Assembly (NCBI RefSeq): GCF_003855255.1
Contig: NZ_CP034072.1
Coordinates: forward strand, 2,657,906 to 2,721,905
Direction of reading: 5' to 3'
DNA length: 64,000 nucleotides
Source of the DNA: Mycolicibacterium nivoides
GTDB lineage: Bacteria > Actinomycetota > Actinomycetes > Mycobacteriales > Mycobacteriaceae
Shown: positions 9,081 through 16,742 of the stretch, in pieces
How positions within the stretch are numbered: the first letter of the stretch is position 1
Layout of the letters: the number at the start of each line of letters is the position of its first letter
Translations under genes and position numbers: made by a program
The notes under the pieces: model-generated
Told to the model about the DNA's origin: nothing
The model's input: the letters and a program-made list of their open reading frames with translations, nothing else
The model's database searches: none

Positions 9081-9803
9081 TCACTCCAGTCCCGGTTCTT
9101 CCGCTGCCTCACGCATCGCGGCCTGCCGCAGCAGGACGATCAGAGCCGACAGCCAGACGGAGAAGACGACCACCGCCAACCAGAAGGCGATCGAGCCGTT
9201 CCAGGCGAACGGCCCCGACGGGAACAGGAACATCTGGGTGGCGATCACCTCGGTGATGATCTGCCAGATGGTCACGTAGGCGAACCAGGCCGGGAAGACA
9301 CTGTTCTTGTCGTAGAGGATGGCGATCGCCAGCACCAGATAGGCGGCCGTGAAACAGCCCAGCGAGCCGTTGTACGACAGCATTCCGAGGTCGTAGAGCA
9401 GGCTGATCAGTTCCGGGTCACGGTCGGGCCGAAAGGCCGCGGTGAGGAAACAAACCGAGACCAGCAGGAACCCGGGCACCGCTCCGACACCCATGCCGCC
9501 GATGTAGCCGTAGGCGAACACCGACCCCACTGACATACGTTTGATCTGGTAGGCGACCAGCCCGTTGGTCATCGCCGCACCGCCCAGCAGAATCAGCAGC
9601 AGGCAGAAGCCGATCTTTATGGTCAGGCCGTGTTCGGTGAAGAACGCCACCTTGTCGGCCGCGGTGACATCGGGCCGTGGTGGCGGCGTCACCCGGGTCA
9701 GGATGCAGATGATGACGCCGAAAGCCCCGTACCAGATCGGGAAGAACCAGGTCATCAACCGCACATCGGGCTTGCCCGGAGGCGCTTCAGTCAAAACTGT
9801 CAT
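9081..9803 (-). CDS. multi-spanning membrane protein, paralogue of next gene upstream
   Basis: This 240-aa protein has about six membrane helices. It shares a distinctive loop with the upstream gene product (9800-10567): here FLTAAFRPDRDPELISLLYD, there FLVAAFRPDRNPELIMLLND. Both also have GPxAWxGxxxFWL near the last helix, so the pair arose by duplication and may form a heterodimer. The start ATG 9803 overlaps the upstream stop by four bases. No heme or metal ligand set typical of oxidases is obvious. The genetic coupling to subunits III and IV suggests a membrane complex. I do not recognise a named family. Confidence 0.72.
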   Translation of the reverse strand: MTVLTEAPPGKPDVRLMTWFFPIWYGAFGVIICILTRVTPPPRPDVTAADKVAFFTEHGLTIKIGFCLLLILLGGAAMTNGLVAYQIKRMSVGSVFAYGYIGGMGVGAVPGFLLVSVCFLTAAFRPDRDPELISLLYDLGMLSYNGSLGCFTAAYLVLAIAILYDKNSVFPAWFAYVTIWQIITEVIATQMFLFPSGPFAWNGSIAFWLAVVVFSVWLSALIVLLRQAAMREAAEEPGLE

Positions 9804-10567
9804 GCGCCGGTGCCTTCTTCCAAGCCCTCTATTACGCCCTCTTCGACGGCCTGGCTGAGCACCGCACGGCGCAGCACGAAGAACATCACCACGACGAAGA
9901 CCGCGAAGGCGCCGTTGCGCAACCAGAAGGTCAGCACGCCGTCCCAGGCCAGCGGCCCGGTCTGGAACACCGCCGCGCCGGCGGCCGGGATCATCGCCAC
10001 CGCCGTGGCCAGCGAGTAATGCCCTACCCAGCGGGGAAACACCGGGGCCGGCCCGTTGTCGAAGTACACCGCGACCGCCAGCAGGGCGAACTGCGACACC
10101 ACCATCCCCACCGGGGCGACGAACACGATCCAGGCCAGGTCGTTGAGCAGCATGATCAGCTCGGGATTGCGGTCCGGACGGAACGCGGCCACCAGGAAGA
10201 AGACATTGGACAGCGCGAAGATGGTGGCGCCACTGACCACCGCGGTCAGATAGCAGTAGGCGAACACATGGCTCTGGGTCTTCATGCGCTTCATCTGGAC
10301 GACGATCACCATGAAGAACGGCAGGATCAGGATCCCGCAGAGGTTGAACGTCACCTGGCTGAATCGGATCCACGCGGTGTGATCGGCGTAGAACTCGGCG
10401 ACCTGTTGCGCGTTCCAGGTCGGCGCCATCGGCGGCCAGAAGCCGGGAAACGCCAGCATCGCCACCAGCAGCACCGCGCCGACGACGGGCCCGGTCCACA
10501 GGCTCACCCACTGGGCCTTGATGTTTCCGGCTTTCGGCAGGTCTTGTACCTGCTCCAGGATCTGCAC
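9800..10567 (-). CDS. multi-spanning membrane protein, first gene of oxidase-like operon
   Basis: This 255-aa protein has about six helices and is a paralogue of the downstream gene. Conserved elements include AAFRPDRNPELIMLLNDLAW near the middle and GPLAWDGVLTFWLRNGAF near the C-terminus. The GTG start at 10567 is chosen because GGAGGT lies four bases upstream. An in-frame TTG at 10591 would add eight residues but lies before that ribosome site and inside the palindrome. It is the first gene of a six-gene operon and faces a TetR gene across 121 bases with two related palindromes. Function unknown. Confidence 0.72.
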   Translation of the reverse strand: MQILEQVQDLPKAGNIKAQWVSLWTGPVVGAVLLVAMLAFPGFWPPMAPTWNAQQVAEFYADHTAWIRFSQVTFNLCGILILPFFMVIVVQMKRMKTQSHVFAYCYLTAVVSGATIFALSNVFFLVAAFRPDRNPELIMLLNDLAWIVFVAPVGMVVSQFALLAVAVYFDNGPAPVFPRWVGHYSLATAVAMIPAAGAAVFQTGPLAWDGVLTFWLRNGAFAVFVVVMFFVLRRAVLSQAVEEGVIEGLEEGTGA

Positions 10568-10582
10568 GCCAACCTCCAAAAA

Positions 10583-10596
10583 CTGACTCAAGTCAG
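10583..10596. promoter_or_regulatory. palindromic operator copy 1 (TetR type)
   Basis: CTGACTCAAGTCAG is a 6-2-6 inverted repeat just before the start of the membrane-protein operon. A related repeat lies 54 bases away at 10650-10665, in front of the TetR gene. Paired matching palindromes between a divergent TetR gene and an operon are the usual arrangement for autoregulated repression. Confidence 0.65.
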
Positions 10597-10649
10597 AACC
10601 TTATGCCCTCGAAACCGTAATGGCACGAGCGACGAAAGGAAAGAGCAAA

Positions 10650-10665
10650 ACTGAGTGCAGTCAGT
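10650..10665. promoter_or_regulatory. palindromic operator copy 2 (TetR type)
   Basis: ACTGAGTGCAGTCAGT carries the half-site AGTCAGT and its partner ACTGAGT around a two-base centre. It lies 24 bases upstream of the TetR start and shares the ACTGA-AGTCAG frame with the copy at 10583-10596. Confidence 0.65.
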
Positions 10666-10689
10666 TTGTTGATGTCGTAGCATCGGGCC

Positions 10690-11286
10690 GTGCTCACTGG
10701 CCCGCCGCGCAGCCGCAAGGGCCTGCAGACGCGGGAACGGCTGTTGGGGGCCGCGATCTCCGAGTTCAAGCGCGACGGCATGGCCGCGGCCGACACCGCT
10801 GCGATCGCGTCGGCCGCGGGTGTCGCCCACGGCACCTTCTTCTTCCACTTCCCCACCAAGGAACACGTCCTGGTGGAACTGGAACACCGCGAGCAACTCC
10901 GCATGGCCACCGAGCTCGGCCGACTCTTCGCCACGCCACACGACGTGCGCACCACGCTGACCGAATCCGTACGCGTCCTGGAGAAACTCGAACGGCGCCT
11001 GGGCGGCCGATTGTTCAAAGATTTTCTCGCCCTGCACTTTTCCACCACGCGGCCGCCGTCGGAGGAATGGGCCCGGCACCCCGTGATCGTCGCCGTGGTC
11101 GAGGAACTGCAACGGGCCCAGGACCGTGGCGAGATCCCGGCCGAAGTGGACGTGATGTACAACGGCGTGTCATTCCTTGTCGGGCTCTACGCGCTGCTGA
11201 TCACCATCCCGGACGCGGCCGAGGTCCGGGCACCGGTGATCGCCGAATACCTGACCACGTATCTGTACGGCTTGCGGGTCGTCTAG
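10690..11286 (+). CDS. TetR/AcrR-family transcriptional regulator
   Basis: This 198-aa repressor-type protein has the N-terminal TetR helix-turn-helix at about 15-60 (TRERLLGAAISEF, then IASAAGVAHGTFFFHFPTKE). An all-helical ligand-binding domain of about 135 residues follows. The GTG start at 10690 leaves a short N-terminal arm. It is transcribed away from the oxidase-like operon, and both promoters lie within the palindrome pair. It most likely represses that operon and itself. The inducer is unknown; the wide C-terminal domain fits a hydrophobic or aromatic ligand, but that is inference. Confidence 0.85.
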   Translation: MLTGPPRSRKGLQTRERLLGAAISEFKRDGMAAADTAAIASAAGVAHGTFFFHFPTKEHVLVELEHREQLRMATELGRLFATPHDVRTTLTESVRVLEKLERRLGGRLFKDFLALHFSTTRPPSEEWARHPVIVAVVEELQRAQDRGEIPAEVDVMYNGVSFLVGLYALLITIPDAAEVRAPVIAEYLTTYLYGLRVV

Positions 11287-11326
11287 GCGGCTTAGGTTCG
11301 GGCTGATCCAAACGCGTGCCCTCCCA

Positions 11327-11341
11327 TAGCCGGTGCGGCTA
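11327..11341. promoter_or_regulatory. short inverted repeat before the DszC-like gene
   Basis: TAGCCGGTGCGGCTA (5-5-5 inverted repeat) ends 11 bases before ATG 11353, and TACAAA beside it could serve as a -10 element. It may be an operator or a small leader hairpin. Confidence 0.3.
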
Positions 11342-11352
11342 CAAACGGTGCC

Positions 11353-12573
11353 ATGACCACCGTCGAGAACGTGACCCGTGTTTTGCCCGGTACACCGGAA
11401 TGGGATGACCTGCTGGCTTCGATCGCCGCAGGCGCCAAGGACCGCGACCTCAACGACGAGAATCCCTTCGATCAGGTCTCCGCGCTCAAGCGCGCGGGGT
11501 TCGGCACCCTGCGCCTGCCCGAGTCCCTCGGTGGTGCCGGATTCACTGTGCCGCAGCTGTTCTCCGCGGTGATCGACGTGGCCAAGGCCGATCCCATCGT
11601 GGCCCACATCTTCCGGACCCACTTCTGGTTCACCGAGGAGCGGCTGCGTAGCGCCGACGATCCGGTGTCCCGGCACTGGTTGGGCAAGATCGCCCAGGGA
11701 AAGATCTTCGGGAACGCCTTCAGCGAGAAGGGTTCACTGGCGGTGGGGAGCCTGGTGTTCAACACCCGGCTGCTGGCCGACAACGCGAACCCGGGTGCGT
11801 TCCGGCTGGCCGGCGAAAAGTACTACAGCACCGGCACCCTGTTCTCGGACTATCTGACCGTCACCGCCACCACCGATCACGACTCGGTGGCCAACGTCCT
11901 GGTCCCCACCGACCGCGAGGGAGTGCGGCTCGTCGACGACTGGGACGGCTTCGGCCAGCGCCGCACCGGAACCGGCACCACGACGTTCACCGACGTCGCG
12001 GTGGCCGCCGACGAAATACTCACCGACACCCCGTATGACGCCGAACCGGTGCCGACCGTGCAGTACGCCTCGCTGCAGTTGTTCATCCACGCGGTGGTCG
12101 CCGGCATCCTGGCCAACGTCGTCGACGACGGCGTCGCGCTGCTGCGCTCCCGCGAACGCAACTTCAGCCACGCCGTCACCGAGCGGCCCGCCGACGATCC
12201 CCTGCTGCAGCGCCAGCTCGGGGTTCTCGCCAGCACGGCCTATGTCGCGCGGGCCGCGGTGCTCGATGCGGCCGCGGCGATCGGGGCTGCCACCGATTCG
12301 GCGGTCGACGGGGTACCCGATCCTCGACTGGCTGCGGAAGCCCAGCTCAAGGTCGCCAAGGTGAAGGTGCACCTCGACGACGTCGCCCCCGAAGCCGCCA
12401 CCCGGCTGCTGGAACTCGGTGGGGCCAGCGCGGCCTCCAGGCAGCGCAACCTGGATCGGCACTGGCGCAACATCCGCACGATCACGTTGCACAACCCGGT
12501 CGCCTATAAGGCGCGGGTGATCGGCCAGAACCTGTTGCACGGCACGCCTGTTCCGGCCAACGCCTACTTCTGA
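11353..12573 (+). CDS. acyl-CoA dehydrogenase-fold flavin monooxygenase (DszC/SfnB type)
   Basis: This 406-aa protein has the acyl-CoA dehydrogenase fold: an N-terminal helical domain with RLPESLGGAGFTVPQLF, a beta domain with GNAFSEKGS and a C-terminal helical bundle. The C-terminus (RHWRNIRTITLHNPVAYKAR) is the hallmark of the DszC/SfnB/TdsC branch, which are reduced-FMN-dependent monooxygenases acting on sulfur or aromatic compounds rather than CoA esters. It converges on the GMC oxidoreductase with a 10-base overlap. TetR lies upstream in the same direction (66-base gap). A partner flavin reductase is not adjacent. The substrate is not deducible. Confidence 0.82.
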   Translation: MTTVENVTRVLPGTPEWDDLLASIAAGAKDRDLNDENPFDQVSALKRAGFGTLRLPESLGGAGFTVPQLFSAVIDVAKADPIVAHIFRTHFWFTEERLRSADDPVSRHWLGKIAQGKIFGNAFSEKGSLAVGSLVFNTRLLADNANPGAFRLAGEKYYSTGTLFSDYLTVTATTDHDSVANVLVPTDREGVRLVDDWDGFGQRRTGTGTTTFTDVAVAADEILTDTPYDAEPVPTVQYASLQLFIHAVVAGILANVVDDGVALLRSRERNFSHAVTERPADDPLLQRQLGVLASTAYVARAAVLDAAAAIGAATDSAVDGVPDPRLAAEAQLKVAKVKVHLDDVAPEAATRLLELGGASAASRQRNLDRHWRNIRTITLHNPVAYKARVIGQNLLHGTPVPANAYF

Positions 12574-14093
12574 GTGATCAGCTCGGCCGCCTTCTCACCG
12601 ACCAGAACACTGGGCGCGTGCGTGTGGCCACGGATGAGCGTGGGCATCACCGATGCATCGGCGACCCGCAACGCCTCGACTCCCCGGACTCGTAGTTGCG
12701 GGTCGACCACGCTGTCCTCGTCGCTTCCCATGCGACAGGTGCCGACGGGGTGATACAGCGTGTGTGACACTGAATTTATTGCCCGCGTGAATGTTTCGTC
12801 GTCCAGATCGGCCGCGTCAAGTGGCCTGGCCACCTTGCCGACCACGTTCGCCAGTGCCGGCGCCCGCGCGATGTCGGCGGTTATCCGCAGCCCTGCCATC
12901 AGTGCGGCGCGGTCGGCTTCGTCGCTCAGGTAGCGCGGGTCGATGATCGGTTTGTCCGTCGGATCGGCCGACCGCAGCGTGATGGTGCCCTGGCTGCGGG
13001 GCTTGAGCAGGATAGGGCCCATCACGACGGCGTGACCGTACGGGTCACCGATCCCTTCGTCGAAGAAGGGGGCCGGGGCGAAGATCAGTTCGAGGTCAGG
13101 GAGATCCAGTTCCGGCCTGCTGCGGACGAATCCGTACGCCTCGCCGACGTTGGAGGTCAGCATGCCGCGACGGCGAGCCAGATAGTTGACCAGTTCGAGC
13201 GGCTTCTCGGCGGCGAACAGGCTGTCGTCGCGGACGTCGAACCCCAGCGGGACCACCAGGTGGTCAAGGAGATTGGTGCCGACAGCGGGCGCGTGCCGGG
13301 TCACCTCGATCCCGTGGCGCGCCAGCTGGTCCCGGTCTCCGATTCCCGACAGCATCAGCAGGTGCGGGGAATTGATCGCGCCTCCGCACAGGATGACCTC
13401 GCGGCGTGCCGTCACCACATCCCGCACGCCGCCCTTGTCGAACTCGACGCCGACGGCCCGGTTGCCCGCGAAGACGATCCGCGTCGCGGTGGCCTCGGTG
13501 AGCAGGTCGAGATTGGGGCGCCGCAGCGCGGGCTTGAGGTACGCGTCGGCGGTGCTCCACCGGGCGCCGCGGCGCTGGGTGACCCTGGTCTCGCAGAAGC
13601 CGTCGTGTCCGCACTCCTTGGCCGCGGCCAGCCACGCCGCCGTCGAACTGCGCGGGCTGCGTTGCGCCTCGATCACCAGCGGCCCCGCCTCGATCCGCTT
13701 CAGATACTTCTCCAGGCCGGCGTAGTTCCAGTCCGCGCCGGCATGATCGCCCCACTCGTCGTAGTCGGCGGGGAAGCCCGGGACCCACATCATCGCGTTC
13801 ATCGACGATGAGCCGCCGAGTGTTTTGCCACGCGGCCAATAGATCTGGCGGCCGTCGAGTTCCGGTTGCGGCTCGGTCAGGTAGTCCCAGTCGACCTCGC
13901 TGCGGAACAACTTCGAGAATGCCGCCGGGATGTGGATGAACTTGTTGCGGTCGCGCGGCCCGGCCTCCAGCGCCAGCACCGACACATCCGGTCGTGCACT
14001 CAGCCGGTTCGCCAGGACCGCGCCTGCCGAGCCGGTCCCCACCACGATGTAGTCAGCCTCCACGTGGCGGAGTGTATGGTCCGGCGCGGCCAT
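12564..14093 (-). CDS. GMC-family FAD oxidoreductase (Rv1279-like)
   Basis: This 509-aa protein has an N-terminal Rossmann FAD site VVGTGSAGAVLANRL (about 16-30) and GMC signature 1 WPRGKTLGGSSSMNAMMW (about 85-102). Signature 2 is GGAINSPHLLMLSGIG (about 237-252). The C-terminal active-site region has YHPVGTCRMG with the catalytic His. The second catalytic position reads RGHTHAPSVLVGEKAAELI, with His where many family members have Asn. It oxidises an alcohol of unknown identity; choline-dehydrogenase-like naming is by family only. It is the neighbour of the SMC-like gene in M. tuberculosis too (Rv1279/Rv1278). Confidence 0.88.
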   Translation of the reverse strand: MAAPDHTLRHVEADYIVVGTGSAGAVLANRLSARPDVSVLALEAGPRDRNKFIHIPAAFSKLFRSEVDWDYLTEPQPELDGRQIYWPRGKTLGGSSSMNAMMWVPGFPADYDEWGDHAGADWNYAGLEKYLKRIEAGPLVIEAQRSPRSSTAAWLAAAKECGHDGFCETRVTQRRGARWSTADAYLKPALRRPNLDLLTEATATRIVFAGNRAVGVEFDKGGVRDVVTARREVILCGGAINSPHLLMLSGIGDRDQLARHGIEVTRHAPAVGTNLLDHLVVPLGFDVRDDSLFAAEKPLELVNYLARRRGMLTSNVGEAYGFVRSRPELDLPDLELIFAPAPFFDEGIGDPYGHAVVMGPILLKPRSQGTITLRSADPTDKPIIDPRYLSDEADRAALMAGLRITADIARAPALANVVGKVARPLDAADLDDETFTRAINSVSHTLYHPVGTCRMGSDEDSVVDPQLRVRGVEALRVADASVMPTLIRGHTHAPSVLVGEKAAELITQK

Positions 14094-14099
14094 GCGCGG

Positions 14100-16742
14100 C
14101 TAATTCGATGTGGCGGTCAGTTCGATGTGGTGTGCGCCGGCGACGCTGGCGTAGCGGTCTGGGCTGCAGGTCAACACGATGACCTGACCGTCTCCGCCAA
14201 CCGCGTCGAACACCGCGCCCATCTTGGTCAGCCGGTCCGGATCGGTGAAGCCGAGCGCGTCGTCGATGATGACGGGCACGCTGTCCTCCTTGGCCACCAT
14301 CGTGGCACCGGCCAGCCTCGCGACGATGGCCAACTGCTCCTTGGCACCGCCGGACAGCGATTCGTACGGGACCGTCCGACCGGACAGCGTGCGGGTCCTG
14401 ATGTTGAGATCGCTGTCGACGTCGACCTCGAAATCCTCACCGAACACGAGCCGGCCCAGCCGCTGCACCTCGAGGCGGAACGGATCGGCGTAACGCTGCC
14501 GGGTGGCGTCACGGTGGCGCGCCATCACCGACCGCAGCGTCTCGGCCGCGCGGGCCCGACGGTGCACCCGTAGATACTCGGCGTGGGCGTGCTCGCGTTT
14601 GGTCTCGGCGGCATCGAGATGCCCCTTGCGGCCCTGGGTGCCGTACACCTTCAGTTGCGCGGCCACCTCCCGCAGCCCCTCGACCGCAGCCTCGTGACGG
14701 GTATTCAGCAGTTCCGCGCGGCGCACCGCCTCGTCGAGCGCGGCCTTCACCGAATTCGGTTCGGTCGCCGACAATTCGGTCCGCAGCGCGGCCACCCGGC
14801 CCGCGGTGGCGGCGGCCTCCTCGTCGGCGGCCTGGGCCTTCACCGCCAATTCGTCATCGCCGGTCTGCGCGCGCTGGACTTCCAGCCGGCCGCCGGCCAC
14901 CGTCAGCTCGGCCTGCGCCGTGGTGAGCTTGTCGCGCAGCACGCTGCAACGGGTCGACTTCTCCGACAGCTTCTTGGCCGCTGCGACGATCACCTTGCGG
15001 CTGGTCTCACTGTCGGCCACCGCTTTGCGGTGCGCCCCCACCGCGGCCTCGAGCTCGGTTCGGGCGGCGCCGATGTCGGTGGGGCCGGCCAGCTCGAACA
15101 GGCCCGCTTCATCGGGCTGACCGGCTTGCAGTTGTGTCAGCCGTGATCGCAGATCCGCCAAGGCATCATCACCGGTGAGGGCATCCACCGTGGCGCGCAA
15201 CCGATCCCGGCCGCCGAGCAGCTCCCGGCGACGGGCGTCGAGGACACGCGCGCCATCCACATCGTCTACCCCGGCTTTGGCCAGCGCGGCGGTCAGCGCG
15301 TTCAGCGCCTCGTCGAGACGGGCCTGCGTCTGTGCGGCAGGCGTGCCCGGCACCACGCGCACCGTGAGCACCCCGGGCACGTCGATCTCGGTGTCGGCCG
15401 TGGTGTTGACCGACCACGGTCGCCCCGCTTCCAGGGACACCTGCGCATCGTCCACCCGGACATCGAAGTCGGTCACCGCCACGAGTTCGATTCGCGCCGA
15501 GGCGAGTTCCGCCTGTCCCGCGGCGCGTTCCACCGCTACCGCGGCGGTCTCGATGGCTCGCATCCCCGCATCGTCGAGGGTGATCTCGGCGAGTTCGCGA
15601 TTGACCCGGTCGAGTTCACGCACACCTGCGTCGATCTTGCTCAGCCGGGTGGCCAGCCGGTCGGCCTCGTCACGATCCGTCATCCGCGTCAGCGTGGTGC
15701 GGGCCGCCTCCACCCGGGCTTCGAGCTCCTGAGCTGACACTCGCGCCTCTTCGGCCGCGACCTCGGCGGCCTCGTGAACCTCACGGGCCGTGGCGGTTTC
15801 GCCGTCGGCCACGGTCAGCGCCGCCTGCAATTCGGTGATGGTGGTGGCGCGCTCGTCGAGCTCGGCGCGCAGCCTTCGGCGTTCGGTGAGCGCAGCGGCC
15901 GATGCGGTCCGGGCCACCCGGGCGGCCTCGGCCACCACCTCGGCCTCCTTGAGCCGCTGGACCAGCGCGGCGACCTCATCGGCAGCCTTGCGGGCCGCGG
16001 CCAGGCCGGCCTGGGCCTGTTCGCGTTGACCGGACACACCGGTGACCTCGGCGGTGAGCTCGGCGTGCCGGCGCACCGCATCATCGACCTCGGCCACAGC
16101 GGCCGCGCGCTGCGCCACCTCGCCCTCGGCGGCGGCGAGCCGCTTGGTCACCGCCGCCCACTCGCCGGTCGGCCGGCCGGTGGCGGTGAAGTAGCGCAGA
16201 TACTCCGCGTCGATCCGCTCGATCAGCAGGGGCTCGTCCCCGGAGAGCGCGACCGCCTCGCCCGCGGCCACATCCAGTGCGCGGGCAAGTGCATCCGATC
16301 CCGACAGATCGACCGGTGCCGTCGAGCTCGACTGCAGCACCCGCTGGGCCTGCCACAGATTGGTGTCCACGGTCTCGGCGAGCATGGCCAGCACCCGCTC
16401 ATGCGCTTCGTCGCCGCTGAGCTGCTCGCGGACCGGCGCCAGCACCGTCAGCTGGGTCTCGGCACGCTTGTGAAAGCGCTTGCGGTACATGAACCGGTAA
16501 GGGCCGGTGGAGATTTCGGCCATCACCTCGGCACCGACATCGGCATGGGTCGGCTTGACCTGCTTGACTTCCTTCTTGCCCGAGCGGTCCTTGGCCTCGA
16601 GCAGCAGATCCAGCGCCTCGATCATCGAGGATTTGCCGATCTCATTGGCGCCGCTGACGACCACCACACCGTGATCGGGGAATTCGATCTCGCGGTGAGT
16701 GATGCCGCGATAGTTGGTCAGGACCAGGCGGTGCAGTTTCAT
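14100..16742 (-). CDS. SMC/SbcC-like coiled-coil ATPase (Rv1278-like)
   Basis: This 880-aa protein has a split ABC-type ATPase. Walker A is GANEIGKSSMIEALDLLLEA (about 31-50). The ABC signature LSGGAKEQLAIVARLAG lies near 792 and Walker B PVIIDDALGFTDPDR near 822. A long Ala/Glu/Arg-rich coiled coil lies between, about 180-750. No CxxC zinc hook occurs in the middle, unlike Rad50/SbcC, so it belongs to the hookless YhaN-like branch. Its start overlaps the stop of the upstream nuclease gene by four bases, so the two proteins should form a complex that processes DNA ends. The length matches M. tuberculosis Rv1278 (about 875 aa). Confidence 0.88.
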   Translation of the reverse strand: MKLHRLVLTNYRGITHREIEFPDHGVVVVSGANEIGKSSMIEALDLLLEAKDRSGKKEVKQVKPTHADVGAEVMAEISTGPYRFMYRKRFHKRAETQLTVLAPVREQLSGDEAHERVLAMLAETVDTNLWQAQRVLQSSSTAPVDLSGSDALARALDVAAGEAVALSGDEPLLIERIDAEYLRYFTATGRPTGEWAAVTKRLAAAEGEVAQRAAAVAEVDDAVRRHAELTAEVTGVSGQREQAQAGLAAARKAADEVAALVQRLKEAEVVAEAARVARTASAAALTERRRLRAELDERATTITELQAALTVADGETATAREVHEAAEVAAEEARVSAQELEARVEAARTTLTRMTDRDEADRLATRLSKIDAGVRELDRVNRELAEITLDDAGMRAIETAAVAVERAAGQAELASARIELVAVTDFDVRVDDAQVSLEAGRPWSVNTTADTEIDVPGVLTVRVVPGTPAAQTQARLDEALNALTAALAKAGVDDVDGARVLDARRRELLGGRDRLRATVDALTGDDALADLRSRLTQLQAGQPDEAGLFELAGPTDIGAARTELEAAVGAHRKAVADSETSRKVIVAAAKKLSEKSTRCSVLRDKLTTAQAELTVAGGRLEVQRAQTGDDELAVKAQAADEEAAATAGRVAALRTELSATEPNSVKAALDEAVRRAELLNTRHEAAVEGLREVAAQLKVYGTQGRKGHLDAAETKREHAHAEYLRVHRRARAAETLRSVMARHRDATRQRYADPFRLEVQRLGRLVFGEDFEVDVDSDLNIRTRTLSGRTVPYESLSGGAKEQLAIVARLAGATMVAKEDSVPVIIDDALGFTDPDRLTKMGAVFDAVGGDGQVIVLTCSPDRYASVAGAHHIELTATSN

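Noticed and set aside
10620..11306. A plus-strand frame starting ahead of the TetR gene
   Set aside because: It is out of frame with the clear TetR helix-turn-helix and Arg/Gly-rich; the TetR frame at 10690 is the real gene.
14100..16742. True SbcC/Rad50 identity
   Set aside because: No CxxC zinc hook could be found in the central coiled coil, so the protein was described as SMC/YhaN-like instead.
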